A stretch of 64,000 nucleotides of DNA from Oscillibacter faecalis_A (GCF_029218125.1 NZ_JARFXX010000011.1:9573-73572); one strand, 5' to 3'. Shown: positions 51,505-60,773, counted from the first letter of the stretch. The notes: generated by a model from the sequence alone, not told the origin. Translations and numbers: made by a program.

Positions 51505-51648
51505 TCAGGAACGTTTGCTATCCCTGACTGCTTTCAGAATAAAGCCGCCCATGATTGCGATGGGGATGGAAATAGCGAAGGAAACAGGCTTTAAATAAGC
51601 GCCGAGAACACCACCCAAAAGTGTACAAATCACCGCAGCCACAATCAT
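51505..51648 (-). CDS. Small membrane protein, 47 residues
   Basis: The minus-strand ATG at 51648 has GGAGGTA 5 bases upstream. The product MIVAAVICTLLGGVLGAYLK... has two hydrophobic segments (residues 2-18 and 23-40) around a Lys-Pro turn and ends KAVRDSKRS. The glycine pattern (LLGGVLGAYLKP) resembles XapX-like small membrane proteins. The role is unknown. Confidence 0.55.
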   Translation of the reverse strand: MIVAAVICTLLGGVLGAYLKPVSFAISIPIAIMGGFILKAVRDSKRS

Positions 51649-51660
51649 GATATTACCTCC

Positions 51661-52015
51661 ATGCGTCCGTATTCGTCGAAACTCAGCATATTCGCATTAC
51701 CACATTCCATCGCGGAGCGCAAGAATGCAATGCAAATGCCGTTGCTGCGCGGCGATTTCGGCGGGGAGAGGGTGAACGGCGGAAGGAACAAGGCGTCGGC
51801 TTTCACAGGCAAAAGAATACTCACGGAAAATGTGGGGCCTCGGACTTGCCTCCCGGTATTCCACAAATTGTCAACGGCAATTCGTGGGATACCGGCCTCT
51901 ATGGTTAAAAACACGCTCCGCGTGTTGAGGCAGAGGCAGCGAGTTTGTACTTCTTTTTGCTTTGCGTTGACAAAAAAGATGCAACATTTTCTGTTATTCG
52001 CAGGGAGGGGAATGC
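51661..52015. other. Gene-poor stretch with an inverted repeat
   Basis: Open frames here overlap repeats and are not supported as genes. A large hairpin lies at 51853-51895 (arms CCGGTATTCCACAAATTG and CAATTCGTGGGATACCGG, two wobbles). A related left arm recurs at about 53,357-53,375. The rest shows nothing I can name. Confidence 0.4.
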
Positions 52016-52157
52016 TTGCAAGGGGAACCTTGGTCGGGTGAACACCGTCGCGGCATTGCTGTTTGTGGCCTTTTGAAAACCACAAACAGCGCCGCTTCCT
52101 CGAAACAGGCTCACTTCTTCCGCCACTGGCGGCGTATCGCCTGTTTCCCTTGCTTTT
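52016..52157 (-). repeat. 142-bp dispersed repeat, copy 1
   Basis: This segment is nearly identical, as the reverse complement, to 60,564-60,705 (one difference noticed). It contains a short inverted pair (CTGTTTGTGG/CCACAAACAG around 52,060-52,090) and GCCGCCAGTGGCGG. Frames within it encode the same peptide at both sites (GEPWSGEHRRGIAVCG), which reflects the DNA repeat rather than a gene. Both copies lie next to tRNA-related terminators. Confidence 0.85.
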
Positions 52158-52193
52158 TAATTCCCCCGCAGGATAAGTTTGCGAAGCAAACTT

Positions 52194-52234
52194 GCCCGCT
52201 CCAAAAAAGAAACACCACCCATAGACGGGTGTCC
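52194..52234 (+). repeat. tRNA-Gly acceptor-end remnant plus terminator hairpin
   Basis: GCCCGCTCCA, the 3' acceptor strand, discriminator and CCA of a tRNA-Gly, is followed by AAAAAAGAAACACCACCC and a GGGTGT closing arm. The same junction occurs on the minus strand at 53,311-53,338. No tRNA body is attached. Confidence 0.6.
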
Positions 52235-52241
52235 GTAAAAC

Positions 52242-52273
52242 AGTTAATCCTCCGTATGGCTTAGACCATGCGG
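52242..52273. terminator. Hairpin with 14-bp arms
   Basis: AATCCTCCGTATGG/CCATGCGGAGGATT (one G-U) with loop CTTAGA is followed by TGTTT on the plus strand; it is terminator-like. Confidence 0.5.
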
Positions 52274-52299
52274 AGGATTTGTTTATGTCTAATCTTCAA

Positions 52300-52524
52300 A
52301 CTTGCTGGCGGCAAACGGTTTGTCAAAACCGTTTGCGGACGGCAAGTCCACAAGGGATAGCCGCATAAGCGTCGCAAGGGAGTGTAGCTCCCTTGACGGA
52401 ACGAAGTGACGCAACATTCTCGGTCGAGCAGTTTTCTCCTGCTGACAGAGAATACAGCTCCGCAGGACGCACTACTCTCGATAGAGAGTATAGAAGTGCG
52501 CCCTTTAGTTCCTAAAGGGATTTT
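52300..52524 (+). ncRNA. Candidate structured RNA with five hairpins and a terminator
   Basis: Consecutive hairpins are: GCAAACGGTT/AACCGTTTGC inside ACTTGC/GCAAGT (52300-52348); CAAGGGAG/CTCCCTTG inside GCGTC/GACGC (52369-52412); GTC(G)AGCAG/CTGCTGAC inside ATTCTC/GAGAAT (52416-52453); TACTCTC/GAGAGTA inside CGCAC/GTGCG (52468-52500); CCCTTTAG/CTAAAGGG followed by TTTT (52501-52524). Nested stems in series ending in an intrinsic terminator suggest a transcribed RNA. No promoter is obvious and no known family is recognised. A degenerate transposable element is the alternative. Confidence 0.4.
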
Positions 52525-52547
52525 ATCAGTTCGCCAAACTGGAATTG

Positions 52548-52961
52548 TTACGCGTGCTCTTTGAAGGAAAGTGAATCGATTTGGAGATGGATTTTCTGAT
52601 GTCGTGAGATAGAAAGTGCAAGGATATATTGGGCGGTGCTACCATCGTCTTTTGTACATTGGAACACCATTTCTCCCTCTCCGTCATTCAAAGCAATGAT
52701 GTGAAACTCTGAAATATTTTCCGTAATAGTATGAAAATCGCTTACGAAAGTCTCTGGTTCCGATATAATCGACCATTCTTTGCTGTTATTATTAAGTTCC
52801 AGCCGTATGGAACTTCCATCAACGACCGTGGCCGACCAATTATCTCCATCAACAACAAATGACGTTGGCTTATAGGGCCTGTTACTGTTTAAGATAAGTG
52901 CGGCTACGACAACTATAACGACCAATACAAGAGCTAAAATGGTGAATTGTTTCTTTTTCAT
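52548..52961 (-). CDS. Hypothetical membrane-anchored protein, 137 residues
   Basis: The start at 52961 is chosen for AAAGGAG 8 bases upstream and a clean N-terminus (MKKKQFTILALVLVVIVVVAALIL). After this single membrane anchor there is a beta-rich extracytoplasmic domain with SFVVDGDNWSATVVDGSSIRLEL and HIIALNDGEGEMVFQC. The domain resembles uncharacterised exported Firmicute proteins. Function is unknown. Its base composition is AT-richer than its neighbours. Confidence 0.6.
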   Translation of the reverse strand: MKKKQFTILALVLVVIVVVAALILNSNRPYKPTSFVVDGDNWSATVVDGSSIRLELNNNSKEWSIISEPETFVSDFHTITENISEFHIIALNDGEGEMVFQCTKDDGSTAQYILALSISRHQKIHLQIDSLSFKEHA

Positions 52962-53101
52962 GGCAATCACTCCTTTGCAGCTTCCAGATTTGTTGCTCAC
53001 TTTTCGTATTCAAATTATACCATAAAACTTGTGAACAGTTCTACCGCAACTTTGGACTATATGAGAAAAGTCCGAACAGTTTTCTGCCCGGACTTCCTCG
53101 C

Positions 53102-53299
53102 TCAATCATAAATCAATTCCGCTTTCACAATCTCCTCTGCCTGTGCCTTGCAAGCGTTCATCTGCCGCACCCATTCCATTTGATTATCGGCTTTCAGTTG
53201 CTCGGTCACGCCGTACTGCTTTGCCAGCTTCGGCACGATCAGCTCCATGCGGTTTCGTGCCGCTTCTTCAATCTCGGCGCAATACTGTCTTACGTACAC
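53102..53299 (-). pseudogene. C-terminal remnant of transposon protein TnpV
   Basis: The 65-residue frame ends with VTEQLKADNQMEWVRQMNAC and KAQAEEIVKAELIYD, the typical C-terminus of TnpV proteins from Tn4451-like elements. The N-terminal half (normally about 60 more residues) is missing; the fragment starts at the scar next to a tRNA-Gly 3' end. It is evidence that a mobilisable element once lay here. Confidence 0.7.
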
Positions 53300-53325
53300 C
53301 CAGCTATTGGGTGGTGTTTCTTTTT

Positions 53326-53354
53326 TGGAGCGGGCTACGAGGCTCGAACTCGCT
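53326..53354 (-). repeat. 29-bp duplicate of the tRNA-Gly 3' end
   Basis: These 29 bases are identical to 53505-53533, the T arm, acceptor strand and CCA of the complete tRNA-Gly. Sequence then diverges. The copy lies between the TnpV remnant and the tRNA operon, in the same orientation. It fits an attachment-site duplication or a partial tRNA left after deletion. Confidence 0.75.
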
Positions 53355-53462
53355 TCCCGGCATCCCGCGAATTGCGTTCCGCAATTCGCAGGAACCCTGC
53401 CTCACCTCTGATCCAATTGCGCTTCGCGCATGGGTGTCGGTATTGAGTTCTTTCCGTCTAAC

Positions 53463-53498
53463 GAAAAAAATCAGGGCATCCAAATCGGATGTCCTGAT
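53463..53498 (-). terminator. Terminator of the tRNA operon
   Basis: On the minus strand, an ATCAGG...CCTGAT stem with an inner CATCC/GGATG pairing and one mismatch runs into TTTTTTT, just after tRNA-Gly. Confidence 0.8.
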
Positions 53499-53504
53499 TT
53501 ACTC

Positions 53505-53580
53505 TGGAGCGGGCTACGAGGCTCGAACTCGCTACCTCCACCTTGGCAAGGTGGCGCTCTACCAGATGAGCTAAGCCCGC
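53505..53580 (-). tRNA. tRNA-Gly (anticodon GCC)
   Basis: Acceptor GCGGGCT/AGCCCGC, anticodon stem CCACC/GGTGG enclosing TTGCCAA (anticodon GCC), discriminator T and encoded CCA. Last tRNA of the operon. Confidence 0.95.
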
Positions 53581-53583
53581 AAA

Positions 53584-53659
<76 letters not shown>

Positions 53660-53663
53660 AAAA

Positions 53664-53740
53664 TGGCGACCCGGAACGGGCTCGAACCGTCGACCTCTAG
53701 CGTGACAGGCTAGCGTTCTAACCAACTGAACTACCGGGCC
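53664..53740 (-). tRNA. tRNA-Asp (anticodon GTC)
   Basis: Acceptor GGCCCGG/CCGGGTC, anticodon loop TGTCACG (GTC), discriminator G, encoded CCA, 77 bases. Confidence 0.95.
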
Positions 53741-53745
53741 ATTTG

Positions 53746-53822
53746 TGGTGGGAACAACTGGACTCGAACCAGTGACCCCCTGCTTGTAAGGCAGGTGCTC
53801 TAACCAGCTGAGCTATGCTCCC
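53746..53822 (-). tRNA. tRNA-Val (anticodon TAC)
   Basis: Acceptor GGGAGCA/TGTTCCC, anticodon loop TTACAAG (TAC), encoded CCA, 77 bases. First tRNA of the operon. Confidence 0.95.
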
Positions 53823-53854
53823 GCGGATGTAGCCGCCGTCAAGCGACAAAATTT

Positions 53855-53883
53855 ATTATATGCAGAAGCACCCCGTTTGTCAA
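53855..53883 (-). promoter_or_regulatory. Consensus promoter of the tRNA operon
   Basis: On the minus strand TTGACA (53878-53883), exactly 17 bases and TATAAT (53855-53860). Both elements are perfect consensus, as expected for a stable RNA operon. Confidence 0.92.
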
Positions 53884-53902
53884 CCCTAAACCACAAACTT
53901 TT

Positions 53903-54793
53903 TTAATTTTTTTTCCGGGCCGTTTCCAGAAGCCGGCGAATATCCTCCTGCGTGAACCGCTGGCGGCTGTCGCAGAACTGGCAAGTCAGCTCAATTCCGT
54001 TCTCATCCTCCGCAAGCTCACTGAGCTGTGCGCCGCCAAGGCTCACCAGCGCGGCGGCCATCCGCTCCCGGCTGCAATAGCAGCGGTATTCTACCGGTGC
54101 CGTTTCCAGAATATCCAGCTCGAAGCCGCTCATGACCCGCCGCAGCAGGCTCTCCGGGTCATCGTTGTCCAGCAGGAGCTTTGTGACGGGGCCTGCCTCC
54201 ATGATGCCCTTTTCCAGTCGGTCGATGATGCCCTCCGGCGCACCCGGAAGAAGCTGAATGAGATAGCCGCCGGCGCGGAGCACACTGCGGTCCCGATCCA
54301 CCAGTACGCCAAGGCCGCAGGCGGTGGGAATCTGCTCGGATTCCACAAAGTAGCTGGCAATGTCCTCGGCAATCTCGCCGCCCAGCAGCTCCACGCTGCC
54401 GACATACGGCTCCTTCAAATTCAGATCCTTGATGACCGTCAGCGTGCCTGTGTGGCCCACGCCGCCGCCAACGTCCAGCTTTCCGTCCTCACGGACCGGC
54501 AGGTCCGCCTGCGGGTTTTGCACACTGCCCCGGACATTGCCCTGATTGTCGGACACCACCAGCAGCGTTCCCAAGGGGCCGTCACCCTTGATGCGGAGCG
54601 TTACGCTGGCTCCGTCGCCCTTGAGGTCATTGCCCATCATGGAGCCGGCCGCCAGCAGACGCCCCAGCGCCGCCGTGGCCACCGGGGACGCATCATGAAT
54701 CTGCCGGGCGCGCTCCGTCAGCTCCCGCGTGGAGACTGCCGCCGCCTTTACAAAGCCATCCTTGGAGATGGCGCGTACCAATTTGTCGCTCAT
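53903..54793 (-). CDS. hslO: Redox-regulated chaperone Hsp33
   Basis: The 296-residue holdase chaperone is activated by oxidation. The C-terminal redox switch is complete: CYC (in YRCYCSRERM) and CQFC (in LTCQFCDSRQRF) bind zinc. The N-terminal domain has ASPVATAALGRLLAAGSMMG, LRIKGDGPLGTLLVVSDNQG and YFVESEQIPTACGLGV. Cytosolic. It lies 12 bases after the methyltransferase gene in the same direction, so it is probably the last gene of a three-gene transcript. Confidence 0.95.
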   Translation of the reverse strand: MSDKLVRAISKDGFVKAAAVSTRELTERARQIHDASPVATAALGRLLAAGSMMGNDLKGDGASVTLRIKGDGPLGTLLVVSDNQGNVRGSVQNPQADLPVREDGKLDVGGGVGHTGTLTVIKDLNLKEPYVGSVELLGGEIAEDIASYFVESEQIPTACGLGVLVDRDRSVLRAGGYLIQLLPGAPEGIIDRLEKGIMEAGPVTKLLLDNDDPESLLRRVMSGFELDILETAPVEYRCYCSRERMAAALVSLGGAQLSELAEDENGIELTCQFCDSRQRFTQEDIRRLLETARKKN

Positions 54794-54805
54794 ATTGTTC
54801 TCCTG

Positions 54806-55585
54806 TCATGCTCCGGCCGGACCGGGGCTGTTTTTTCCTTCCTTGGGACGCCGGCAGCGGACGATCCACCGATCCTCTGTGTCCTTCGGCGCTCGCTCTG
54901 AGAGATCGCCGGTGATGCGGATGCGCTCAAAGCCCGCCGCCGACAAAAGCTCCGTCAACTCCGCAGCGGACCATGCCCGCTCCCGGTGCTCCTCATAGTC
55001 CCGCTCCCATGCGCCATCAGGACGCAGACGGAACAGATCCACCTGATAGGTGCAGATTTTCTGCTTTTCCGAAAAGAACGTGCGCCAGACGCAATAGCTC
55101 TCCTCAGTTTCGTCCGTATAGAGCTGGCAGTCCATCCGCCGGAGCTTATAGGGGGTGTTGACATCAAAAATAAAGCTGCCGCCGGGCTTTAAAAACCGGA
55201 ACACCCGGCGGAATGTCTCTCGGATATCCCGCTCCCGCGTGAGGTAATTCAGGGAATCCAGCGTGGAGATTGCCGCGTCCACCGGCTCCGGCAGGTGCAG
55301 CCGGGGCATGGATTGCAGCACGAACAACGGCGGCTCCTTGCAGGCCATTGCCTTTTCTGCCGCCTGTGTCAGCATTTCTTCGGAAAGGTCCGTGGCCGTG
55401 ACGCGGTATCCCCGCTGGGATAAAAGGCAGGCGATGGTCCCGGTGCCGCAGCCTAAATCCAGCACGGTGCGGACGGGTATCGCGCTCCTGCGGAACAGCC
55501 GCTCAAGATAAGCTGCCCGCCGGAGATAGACTCCATCGGCCATGAGACCGTCATAGCTGGCGGCCAGCGCGGCATAACTGCTCAT
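54806..55585 (-). CDS. Class I SAM-dependent methyltransferase
   Basis: The 259-residue protein opens with MSSYAALAASYDGLM, typical of the YqeM/Cyclopropane-like methyltransferase group. It has motif I VLDLGCGTGTIACLLSQRG, then VTATDLSEEML and a post-motif VDAAISTLDSLNYL. KPGGSFIFDVNTPYKL is motif III. The substrate is not predictable. It overlaps the upstream regulator gene by 4 bases. Confidence 0.88.
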   Translation of the reverse strand: MSSYAALAASYDGLMADGVYLRRAAYLERLFRRSAIPVRTVLDLGCGTGTIACLLSQRGYRVTATDLSEEMLTQAAEKAMACKEPPLFVLQSMPRLHLPEPVDAAISTLDSLNYLTRERDIRETFRRVFRFLKPGGSFIFDVNTPYKLRRMDCQLYTDETEESYCVWRTFFSEKQKICTYQVDLFRLRPDGAWERDYEEHRERAWSAAELTELLSAAGFERIRITGDLSERAPKDTEDRWIVRCRRPKEGKNSPGPAGA

Positions 55586-55896
55586 TCCGGCTTTGCTTCC
55601 TGTTCCTTGGCTGCCTTCAGCCGCTCAAAGACTCTGGCATAGCCGCCGGTGCCGTAGCTCAGGGAGCGGTTCACCCGGCTGATGGTAGCGGAGGAAGCGC
55701 CGGTGTGCTCTAAAATGTCGCTGTAGATCATGCCATCATTCAGCAAAGACGCCACGGCAAAGCGCTGCTCCATGGAGCGCAGCTCCGAGACCGTACAGAG
55801 GTCCTGAAAGAAATCATAGCACTCCTGCTCATTTTTGAGCTGCAAGATTGCCTCATAGAGCTTCTCGTTTTTTTCCTTTTTTCCGATTCTGACCAT
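55582..55896 (-). CDS. YerC/YecD family TrpR-related regulator
   Basis: The start at 55896 (MVRIGKKEKNEKLYEAI) is chosen because AAGGAA precedes it and the family begins there. The 104-residue protein has the TrpR-superfamily helix-turn-helix: CYDFFQDLCTVSELRSMEQR, then GMIYSDILEHTGASSATISRV and NRSLSYGTGGY. YerC-like proteins are DNA-binding but have no known co-repressor. It leads the operon with the methyltransferase and Hsp33. Confidence 0.88.
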   Translation of the reverse strand: MVRIGKKEKNEKLYEAILQLKNEQECYDFFQDLCTVSELRSMEQRFAVASLLNDGMIYSDILEHTGASSATISRVNRSLSYGTGGYARVFERLKAAKEQEAKPE

Positions 55897-56083
55897 ACCG
55901 CAGCATTCCTTTCCGTGCAGATATCCGTTGACCGGGGCCTCCCGGCATTGTTTTTTCATATTTTAACACAGTACATCAAGAAAGGGAAGTCCCCGCGCCA
56001 TGAATTTTTCAACAAAAAAGCCATTCCGCACCCGCTGCGTCTCCGCCGCATAGGATACGTCAGCTTGAAAAGGGGGCGGCGCT

Positions 56084-56770
56084 ATGGAGCAGGTGTGGGA
56101 GCGTTTGGAAACGGAGGCGTTTACCGCGGAGCGGGAATGGTGCGTGGAGGGAATCCCGGTGCTGACCGCCGCGGTGTCGCTGCCGCGGCCTGTGGGCCCG
56201 CAGACCCGAACGCTCCGCCGCATCCGCCGGTACTATCGGGCACAGGCCGGGGCGTTTCTGCGCTACTGCCAGCGGCAGCTGCTCCCCATGGCGGCGGAGG
56301 CATATCGGGTGGCCCGGGCGGCCAGCCGGCCCCTGCCCTGTCTGCGGGCGGAGCTGACGTACTGCGTCACCTACAACGCCGGGGGCTTCTGGAGCCTTTA
56401 TACCCAGTCCTCGGAGCCGACGGAGAGCGGCCGGCGCCTGCTGCGCCGCTGGGGTGACACATGGGAGCTTCGCTCCGGCTACCCGGCGGCTCTGCGGCAG
56501 TTTTTCCCGCCCCGCAGCCCTTGGCGGCGGCTGCTGCTGGACACCGCTGCACAGGAGATTTGCCGTCAGGAGGCGGCGGGCTGTGCCCGGTACGCAGAGG
56601 GCTGGCGGCGCCGGCTCCGGCGCAGCCTTTCCCCGCTGAATTTTTATCTCACGGAGGAGGGGCTGGCCTTTTTTTACCCCATGTACGCCATTGCTCCCGC
56701 CGTGGAGGGAATCCCGGTGTTCACTGTGCCCTATGACCGGCTGTACCGGCCTCCTTGCGGTTCGGAGTAA
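56084..56770 (+). CDS. DUF3298-like protein
   Basis: The 228-residue protein is arginine-rich in its middle part. It ends with FYLTEEGLAFFYPMYAIAPA and VEGIPVFTVPY, the typical C-terminal motif of DUF3298 domains found in RsiV-like anti-sigma proteins and lipoproteins. Here there is no signal peptide or membrane anchor, so it may be cytosolic. GGGGGCG precedes the ATG. Function unknown. Confidence 0.75.
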   Translation: MEQVWERLETEAFTAEREWCVEGIPVLTAAVSLPRPVGPQTRTLRRIRRYYRAQAGAFLRYCQRQLLPMAAEAYRVARAASRPLPCLRAELTYCVTYNAGGFWSLYTQSSEPTESGRRLLRRWGDTWELRSGYPAALRQFFPPRSPWRRLLLDTAAQEICRQEAAGCARYAEGWRRRLRRSLSPLNFYLTEEGLAFFYPMYAIAPAVEGIPVFTVPYDRLYRPPCGSE

Positions 56771-56798
56771 GCGGAAAAGGGCAGTGCGGACGCGAACA

Positions 56799-56826
56799 AA
56801 GCGCCCCGCTGAATGCGGGGCGCTTC
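56799..56826. terminator. Hairpin between convergent genes
   Basis: An AAGCGCCCCGC/GCGGGGCGCTT stem with loop TGAAT lies between the DUF3298 gene and the convergent symporter gene. The T-tracts are short on both strands. Confidence 0.7.
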
Positions 56827-56847
56827 CTTAATAGAATCGAAAATACT

Positions 56848-58272
56848 TTATGACTTCACGGCCTTGTCCGCGCCGCGCACCACCATGCCCGTCAGGGCAA
56901 ACAGGGCGATGGCGTTGGGGATGACCATGAGGTTGTTGAACATATCCGTCAGCTCCCAGACGAGGTCATTGCTCATCATGGTACCCAGCAGAATGAACAC
57001 CAGCGCGATCAGGGTGTAGATCACCGTGCAGGTCTTGGCATTCTTGCGGCCAAAGAGCCAGATGGCGTTGATCTTGCCGAACAGGTTCCAGCTCAGGACC
57101 GTGGAGAACGCGAAGAAGAACAGGCAGATGGCCACGAACTTTGCGCCGAGCCCGGCCCCCATAACGGAGCCGAAAGCGGTCTGGGCCAGATTGGTCTTGC
57201 TGAGCACGGAGGTGACGTCGCCCACATAGCCGTTTGCCAGAGGGCCATCGGCGGTATAGAGGGTGCAGATGATGACCAGCGCATTGAGGGTCAGCACTAC
57301 GAAGGTGTCAATGAACACGCCCACCATGGCCACAACGCCCTGATCGTGAGGCGTGGCCACGTTGGCCTGCGCGTGGGCGTGGGGGGTGGAGCCCATACCG
57401 GCCTCATTGGAGAACAGGCCCCGCTTGGCGCCCTGAGACACTGCCTGCTTGATGGCGTAGCCAAACGTGCCGCCCACAATGGCCTGCGGCTCAAAGGCGT
57501 ACTTGAAGATCATGCCGAAGGTAGCGGGAATGTACTTGATGCGGACTACCAGCACCACGAGGCCGCCCAGCAGGAAAATAGCCGCCATAATGGGAACAAC
57601 CTTTTCCGTCACAGCGGCAAGGCGCTGTACGCCGCCAAGGAAGATGATGCCGCAGATGATGACCAGCACAACGCCCACGATCCAGGAGGGGATGCCGAAG
57701 GCGGTCTGGAAGCACTCGCCAATGGAGTTGGACTGCACCATGCAACCCATGAAGCCCAGCGCTAAAATGATGGCGATGGCAAAGAACGTGGCAAGGAATT
57801 TGCCGAAGCCGCCCTTAAAGGCGGTGGTGATGTAGTACACGGGGCCACCGTGGATGCTGCCGTCCTTATTTTTTACGCGGGTCTCAATGGCCAGCGTGGC
57901 CTCGGCATAAATGGTCGCCATGCCGAAGAAGGCGATGACCCACATCCAGAAGATGGCGCCGGGACCGCCGGTCAAGATGGCGCCGGAGGCGCCGACGATG
58001 TTGCCGGTGCCTACCTGCGCAGCAATGGCCGTGGCCAACGCCTGAAACGAGCTCATACCGCTGTCATGCTTTTTGCCATTAAGGGAGAGATTGCCGAACA
58101 CCTTCCGCATCCCCTCGCCGAAGCAGCGGACTTGAACGAACCGGGTCCGGATGCTGTACCAGAGACCGACGCCGATGAGCAGAAACACCAGAATGTAGTT
58201 GGAAAGGTACGTGTTGATGTCGCATACAATGGGGTAGAGTACGCTGTCCAGCTTTGCAATGAGAGCTTCCAT
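56848..58272 (-). CDS. AGCS family sodium:alanine/glycine symporter
   Basis: The 474-residue symporter has about ten membrane helices. The AGCS signature region is GTGNIVGASGAILTGGPGAIFWMW (about residues 95-118), with later GAKRGLFSNEAGMGSTPHAHA. It imports alanine or glycine with Na+. The start at 58272 (MEALIAKLDSVL) is preferred over an upstream in-frame ATG inside the leader hairpin; AGGAGG sits 9 bases before. A glycine riboswitch and terminator control it. Confidence 0.93.
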   Translation of the reverse strand: MEALIAKLDSVLYPIVCDINTYLSNYILVFLLIGVGLWYSIRTRFVQVRCFGEGMRKVFGNLSLNGKKHDSGMSSFQALATAIAAQVGTGNIVGASGAILTGGPGAIFWMWVIAFFGMATIYAEATLAIETRVKNKDGSIHGGPVYYITTAFKGGFGKFLATFFAIAIILALGFMGCMVQSNSIGECFQTAFGIPSWIVGVVLVIICGIIFLGGVQRLAAVTEKVVPIMAAIFLLGGLVVLVVRIKYIPATFGMIFKYAFEPQAIVGGTFGYAIKQAVSQGAKRGLFSNEAGMGSTPHAHAQANVATPHDQGVVAMVGVFIDTFVVLTLNALVIICTLYTADGPLANGYVGDVTSVLSKTNLAQTAFGSVMGAGLGAKFVAICLFFFAFSTVLSWNLFGKINAIWLFGRKNAKTCTVIYTLIALVFILLGTMMSNDLVWELTDMFNNLMVIPNAIALFALTGMVVRGADKAVKS

Positions 58273-58288
58273 GATCCATGTCCTCCTG

Positions 58289-58324
58289 AAAAAAGCGGAG
58301 CGGCTGATGATGCAGCCGCTCCGC
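58289..58324 (-). terminator. Riboswitch expression-platform terminator
   Basis: On the minus strand GCGGAGCGGCTG/CAGCCGCTCCGC with a 6-base loop runs into TTTTTT, just before the symporter ribosome-binding site. It is positioned to be switched by the upstream glycine aptamers. Confidence 0.8.
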
Positions 58325-58412
58325 GAAGGTACACAGGTGTCGGACACTGTGGCCGCGCACGGCGACCCGGCAGGCAGATGGGAATCCCAAAGTGCCGCCG
58401 CAGTGTCTTGTC

Positions 58413-58572
58413 ACTCTGTCCTTTTACCTGAGAGATTCGGCGGGCCAGCCGCCTTTCACCTTCGGTACCCGGGTATACCGGGCTTCTCCAGAGCCGCATC
58501 CGCCCATAGTCCTGCCCGCACGGCGGGCGCCTGAGAGTTTTACTCCTTCGGCAGACGAAAGTCGTTTTCCTA
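58413..58572 (-). promoter_or_regulatory. Tandem glycine riboswitch
   Basis: On the minus strand the first aptamer shows GCCGAAGGAGTAAAACTCTC and AGGCGCCCGCC, the linker region CGGCTCTGGAGAAGCCCGG, and the second aptamer CCGAAGGTGAAAGG and ATCTCTCAGGTAAAAGGACA. These are the conserved blocks of gcvT-type riboswitches with two cooperating aptamers. Glycine binding probably prevents the downstream terminator and allows symporter expression; the direction of control is inferred. Confidence 0.9.
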
Positions 58573-58610
58573 TGGGTTTCCATTGCCGTTATTCCGTTTG
58601 TATTGACGCT

Positions 58611-58639
58611 ACTATAGCACATCCGCCGTAGAATGTCAA
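58611..58639 (-). promoter_or_regulatory. Promoter of the glycine riboswitch / symporter
   Basis: On the minus strand TTGACA (58634-58639), 17 bases and TATAGT (58611-58616), about 40 bases upstream of the first aptamer. Confidence 0.85.
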
Positions 58640-58743
58640 CTGTCCGTCTATGGCGGAGAGCACAATTTTTTCCGGCGGGCAGCCACAAAAATCGGCGCTC
58701 TGTCCACAATGCGGCAACAGACAGGCGGCACGGCCATAAAAGA

Positions 58744-58771
58744 TGCCCCGGTACGAAGCTGTACCGGGGCG
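58744..58771 (-). terminator. Terminator of asnS
   Basis: On the minus strand GCCCCGGTAC/GTACCGGGGC with a 6-base loop is followed by ATCTTTT, downstream of asnS. Confidence 0.8.
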
Positions 58772-58815
58772 CCCTGCATTTATGATAGTAGGTTTTGAAA
58801 GAACAGGGTTTTTCC

Positions 58816-60210
<1,395 letters not shown>

Positions 60211-60348
60211 TTGATTGATCCGTCCTTTGCAGTTATCGATGGAATGCAATAATAATCTATTTTACTCCAAATTTCCGCTTATTACAAGGGGAATTTGGCT
60301 TTTTGGCGGATGCTTTTCGGATTTTTGCGGTAAATTTTGAAATTTCAC

Positions 60349-60377
60349 TTGAATTCTGATTAGTTTTCCGCTATAAT
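60349..60377 (+). promoter_or_regulatory. Promoter of tRNA-Leu(CAA)
   Basis: TTGAAT (60349-60354), 17 bases and consensus TATAAT (60372-60377), ending 9 bases before the tRNA. Confidence 0.85.
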
Positions 60378-60386
60378 ATGCTTCAC

Positions 60387-60472
60387 GCCGGTGTGATGGA
60401 ATGGTAGACGTGACGGACTCAAAATCCGTTGGTGGCGACACCGTGTGGGTTCGAGTCCCACCACCGGCACCA
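60387..60472 (+). tRNA. tRNA-Leu (anticodon CAA)
   Basis: An 86-base class II tRNA. Acceptor GCCGGTG/CACCGGC, anticodon stem ACGGA/TCCGT enclosing CTCAAAA (CAA), long variable arm, T loop TTCGAGT and encoded CCA. Confidence 0.95.
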
Positions 60473-60513
60473 ATAAAAAGAGGACATCCAAGCGGATGTC
60501 CTCTTTTTATTGG
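60470..60513 (+). terminator. Terminator of tRNA-Leu(CAA)
   Basis: A perfect 20-bp stem (arms 60470-60489 and 60494-60513) whose left arm starts inside the tRNA CCA end, CCAATAAAAAGAGGACATCC, with loop AAGC. The same left arm follows the broken tRNA-Leu at 15.13 kb. Confidence 0.85.
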
Positions 60514-60563
60514 CGCCTCTTTGATTTGCTCTGCAAATCGCCCGCCTGCAGCGGGTCTTATTG

Positions 60564-60705
60564 AAAAGCAGGGGAAACAGGCGATACGCCGCCAGTGGCG
60601 GAAGAAGTGAGCCTGTTTCGAGGAAGCGGCGCTGTTTGTGGTTTTCAAAAGGCCACAAACAGCAATGCCGCGACGGTGTTCACCCGACCAAGGTTCCCCT
60701 TGCAA
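60564..60705 (+). repeat. 142-bp dispersed repeat, copy 2
   Basis: Reverse-complement copy of 52,016-52,157, nearly identical. It lies about 50 bases after the tRNA-Leu terminator. A minus-strand ORF through it and into the tRNA gene is judged an artefact. Confidence 0.85.
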
Positions 60706-60773
60706 ATATTCCTTTCCTTGCGGGCAGCAGAAGACTTTATATCCTTTTTAGGACACATAAGGCAATCGAAATA

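Noticed and set aside
51661..52041. A 126-residue ORF in the repeat-rich region
   Set aside because: It crosses a large inverted repeat and enters the 142-bp repeat, with no family resemblance or start signal.
60262..60705. A minus-strand ORF of 147 residues matching a similar one at 52,016-52,264
   Set aside because: It runs through the 142-bp repeat, a terminator and the tRNA-Leu gene, so the shared peptide reflects a DNA repeat.
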